Shown in pieces: positions 25,623 to 27,610 of a stretch of DNA of 27,610 nt. The stretch covers positions 1-27,610 of the forward strand of contig DBFCCI010000088.1 of NCBI GenBank assembly GCA_048380335.1. Reading direction: 5' to 3'. Position 1 is the first letter of the stretch. Each line of letters starts with the position of its first letter. Both the position numbers and the translations under genes were made by a program. The notes under the pieces are model-generated. The model searched no databases. It saw only the letters and a program-made list of their open reading frames with translations, and had not been told where the DNA came from. The stretch is from Lachnospira sp900551945 (lineage in GTDB: Bacteria; Bacillota; Clostridia; Lachnospirales; Lachnospiraceae).

Positions 25623-26180
25623 ATGAAAAAGATATTAAGAATAGTATATAAGTTGTTGTTAGAAATAGAATATGTCTTTTTAAATAATATTGTATGTTAC
25701 ATACCTTTATGGGAAATAAGAAAAGTAATATATATTATTTTGGGAATGAAAATTGGTAAAGGGTCTAGAATTATGATGAAAACAATAGTATGGATGCCAC
25801 ATAAAATTAAAATTGGTCAAAATACTATTATAAATGAAAATTGTTATTTAGATGGTAGAGGGAATATCAATATTGGAGATAATGTTACAATAGCAACATA
25901 TAGTAAATTGATTACAGGTTCTCATAATATAGATGATGATAGCTTTTCATATGTTGCTAGTCCAATAAATATAAGTAATAATGTTGCTGTATTTTCGGAT
26001 TGCGTTGTATTAGGAGGCTCAAAAATAGAAAATGGCTGTGTATTTTCTGCTAAATCATTAATAAGAAAAGGAATTTACAATGAACGTGGTGTTTATGGAG
26101 GAAACCCTGCAAAGTACATAAGGAGAAGAAAAACATCAGTAAATTATGAGCAGGAAAAATTAAGACTGTTATTTAGATAA
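25623..26180 (+). CDS. Left-handed beta-helix (hexapeptide) acetyltransferase
   Basis: A 185-residue acyltransferase of the WcaF/CysE-like hexapeptide class. The N-terminal 45 residues contain a hydrophobic stretch and could touch the membrane. Hexapeptide rungs are visible from about 45 to 150: IGKGSRI, IGQNTII, NIGDNVTIATYS, ISNNVAVFSDCVVLGGS, IENGCVFSAKSLI. The conserved histidine is in TGSHNIDDD. The end, GVYGGNPAKYIRRR, is typical. It should move acetyl from acetyl-CoA to a sugar of the repeat unit in the cytoplasm, in contrast to the membrane acyltransferase at 4099. AAGGAA precedes the ATG. Confidence 0.88.
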   Translation: MKKILRIVYKLLLEIEYVFLNNIVCYIPLWEIRKVIYIILGMKIGKGSRIMMKTIVWMPHKIKIGQNTIINENCYLDGRGNINIGDNVTIATYSKLITGSHNIDDDSFSYVASPINISNNVAVFSDCVVLGGSKIENGCVFSAKSLIRKGIYNERGVYGGNPAKYIRRRKTSVNYEQEKLRLLFR

Positions 26181-26242
26181 TATCATGATAAATTAAAATA
26201 TATATAATTATATATAAATAATTATTGTAGATGGAGAATATT

Positions 26243-27292
26243 ATGATAAATAGTGATAAAGATATATACAATTTAAGAAAACTAGATACTTATTGTGGAT
26301 ATTTTGTAAATACAGACAAATTGTTAGCTTCAGCCTCAGGTGGGGCTGCAACTGCAATATCAGAAGCAATTATATGTAAAGGTGGTGTTGTTTTTGGAGC
26401 TACATATTCGAGTGATTTTAAAAGTGTAGAATATGCCTGTATAACAAATGTTGAAGATTTATATAAAATAAAAGGTTCAAAATATTGTGAGACTAGTAAA
26501 ACAATTTCAATAAAAGGGACAAAAAAAAGTGTATTTAATCAAATAGAAGAATATTTGATAAGTGGAAAGACTGTATTATTTATAGGTTTGGGATGTGATG
26601 TTGGAGCAGTGCTAAGTTATTGCCAAAATAAAAATCTTGTAATTGATAATTTATATTGTATAGAAATTTTATGTCATGGAGCAACTTTGGCGAAAGTTCA
26701 TAAACAATATGTTGAAAAATTGGAACATAAATATGGTTCTCAAATTATTAAATTGAATTTACGTTATAAAAAACGTGGATGGACACCACCATATTTACAT
26801 GCGGAGTTTAAAAATGGAAAAGTATATGATTATCCTTTTTATGAAACAGAATATGGGGTGATATTTTCTAATTATGCAAGAAAGGCTTGTTATAATTGTC
26901 GTTTTAAAGGAAAAAACCATAAAGGTGACATTACTCTTGGTGATTATTGGGGGTTAAAGCCGAAGATGAGTGCATGGAATAAAAATGGTGTTTCAATAAT
27001 ATTTGTACAGACCGATAAAGGGTATGAATTATTAAAGGATTTAAAAGATGATTTTCATTTAGAAAAAGCTGATACAGAATTAGCATTGAGATATAATGAA
27101 CCATATTATAAATGTAGGCACTATAAGAGTGATTATAACAAGTTTATAAGTAATTTAGATGAAAAGGGGATAACATATGCAGTTAAACATATGAATTTTA
27201 AATTTAATACAAGAATAAAAAAATGTATAAAAAAAATATTACCTATGTATTTAGTAGATAGTATTAAAATAATTATTAGTAGATTAAAATAG
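26243..27292 (+). CDS. FrhB-like (F420 hydrogenase beta-subunit family) protein without ferredoxin domain
   Basis: A 349-residue protein related to the coenzyme F420 hydrogenase/dehydrogenase beta subunit. It has SASGGAATAISEAII near the N-terminus, a central VLFIGLGCDVGAV block, EILCHGA, and the late cysteine block RKACYNCRFKGKNHKGDITLGDYWG, which could bind an iron-sulfur cluster. Relatives in capsule loci usually begin with a 4Fe-4S ferredoxin domain of about 60 residues; here that part is absent and no room exists for it, as AT-rich spacer lies directly upstream. ATG 26243 is preferred over 26231 because GGAGA at 26233-26237 fits it. The function in polysaccharide synthesis is not established; it often occurs with pyruvyl transferase genes. 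Confidence 0.82.
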   Translation: MINSDKDIYNLRKLDTYCGYFVNTDKLLASASGGAATAISEAIICKGGVVFGATYSSDFKSVEYACITNVEDLYKIKGSKYCETSKTISIKGTKKSVFNQIEEYLISGKTVLFIGLGCDVGAVLSYCQNKNLVIDNLYCIEILCHGATLAKVHKQYVEKLEHKYGSQIIKLNLRYKKRGWTPPYLHAEFKNGKVYDYPFYETEYGVIFSNYARKACYNCRFKGKNHKGDITLGDYWGLKPKMSAWNKNGVSIIFVQTDKGYELLKDLKDDFHLEKADTELALRYNEPYYKCRHYKSDYNKFISNLDEKGITYAVKHMNFKFNTRIKKCIKKILPMYLVDSIKIIISRLK

Positions 27293-27325
27293 TTTATTTA
27301 TAATTTATATATGGAGAAAATAAAA

Positions 27326-27610
27326 ATGAAAAACGCATTAATTACAGGAATAACAGGTCAAGACGGTTCATATTTAGCAGAGCTTCTTCTTAAAAAGGGA
27401 TATAATGTATATGGTCTTATGAGAAGAAAGAGTGTAGTTGATTATGGTAATGTTGACCACATCAAAGACAAGATTAAGTTTATCTATGCTGATATGCAGG
27501 ATATCGTATCACTTATTACAGCTATGAAGATATCACAGGCTGATGAAGTATATAACCTTGCAGCACAGTCATTTGTTGCAACATCATGGGATACACCATG
27601 TACAACAGCA
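27326..27610 (+). CDS. gmd: GDP-mannose 4,6-dehydratase, N-terminal part (cut by window edge)
   Basis: The first 95 codons are visible; the gene runs off the right edge. The protein starts MKNALITGITGQDGSYLAEL, the Rossmann glycine motif of GDP-mannose 4,6-dehydratase, and continues with GYNVYGLMRRKS, FIYADMQD and DEVYNLAAQSFVATSW, all typical of the enzyme. It makes GDP-4-keto-6-deoxymannose from GDP-mannose, the first step to GDP-fucose or GDP-rhamnose. GGAGA precedes the ATG. Codon use is visibly less AT-rich than in the genes just upstream, which fits a conserved gene at the edge of the exchangeable cassette. Confidence 0.92.
   Translation, partial: MKNALITGITGQDGSYLAELLLKKGYNVYGLMRRKSVVDYGNVDHIKDKIKFIYADMQDIVSLITAMKISQADEVYNLAAQSFVATSWDTPCTTA

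Overview
The window reads as one cell-surface polysaccharide locus from a low-GC, Gram-positive anaerobe, most likely a Lachnospiraceae member close to Lachnospira/Eubacterium eligens or Roseburia. The support is AT-rich coding with AGGAGG-type ribosome sites, Gram-positive signal peptides, SigA-type promoters, 22-residue aromatic cell-wall-type repeats of the kind common in that family, and a Wzx/Wzy pathway gene set. The species is an inference. All convincing genes are on the + strand.

Left block (386-13506). After a non-coding stretch rich in hairpins come a GlfT2-like galactofuranosyltransferase, a membrane-anchored beta-helix protein, an acyltransferase-3 membrane protein, a GtrB-like polyprenyl-phosphate glycosyltransferase, and a GT-C-like membrane protein that overlaps it. 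The last two look like a donor/transferase pair that decorates a glycan outside the membrane. Two secreted proteins follow, each behind its own strong promoter. One has a signal peptide, twelve 22-residue repeats, ricin-like trefoils and a beta-helix. The other has a signal peptide, seven repeats of the same family and a GH25 muramidase domain. Long hairpins close both genes.

Middle (13507-14061). A strong terminator, an extended -10 promoter and an apparent one-base-frameshifted relic of a membrane-protein N-terminus lie just before the sugar-transferase gene.

Right block (14062-27610). This is a Wzx/Wzy-type repeat-unit assembly operon. It starts with an initiating phosphoglycosyl transferase that carries two sugar-transferase domains, the first apparently inactive. 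Then come an unknown small membrane-anchored protein, a GT2, a cobalamin-type radical SAM protein, a GT4, a Wzy-like polymerase, a polysaccharide pyruvyl transferase, a second GT4, a Wzx flippase, a hexapeptide acetyltransferase, a FrhB-like protein without its ferredoxin domain, and the start of GDP-mannose 4,6-dehydratase, cut by the window edge. The genes from about 16170 to 27292 look more AT-rich than the flanks, as expected for an exchanged serotype cassette.

Working model (inference): the PGT loads the first sugar on undecaprenyl phosphate. The GT2 and GT4 enzymes extend the unit, and pyruvyl, acetyl and possibly radical-SAM modifications are added. Wzx flips it and Wzy polymerises it. 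The left block adds galactofuranose, acyl and side-chain sugars, and exports two wall-targeted repeat proteins. The most unusual points are a beta-helix module shared by a membrane-anchored and a secreted protein, the fused degenerate PGT domain, a regular cysteine ladder in the secreted repeats, the B12-type radical SAM enzyme inside a polysaccharide operon, and the structured leader.
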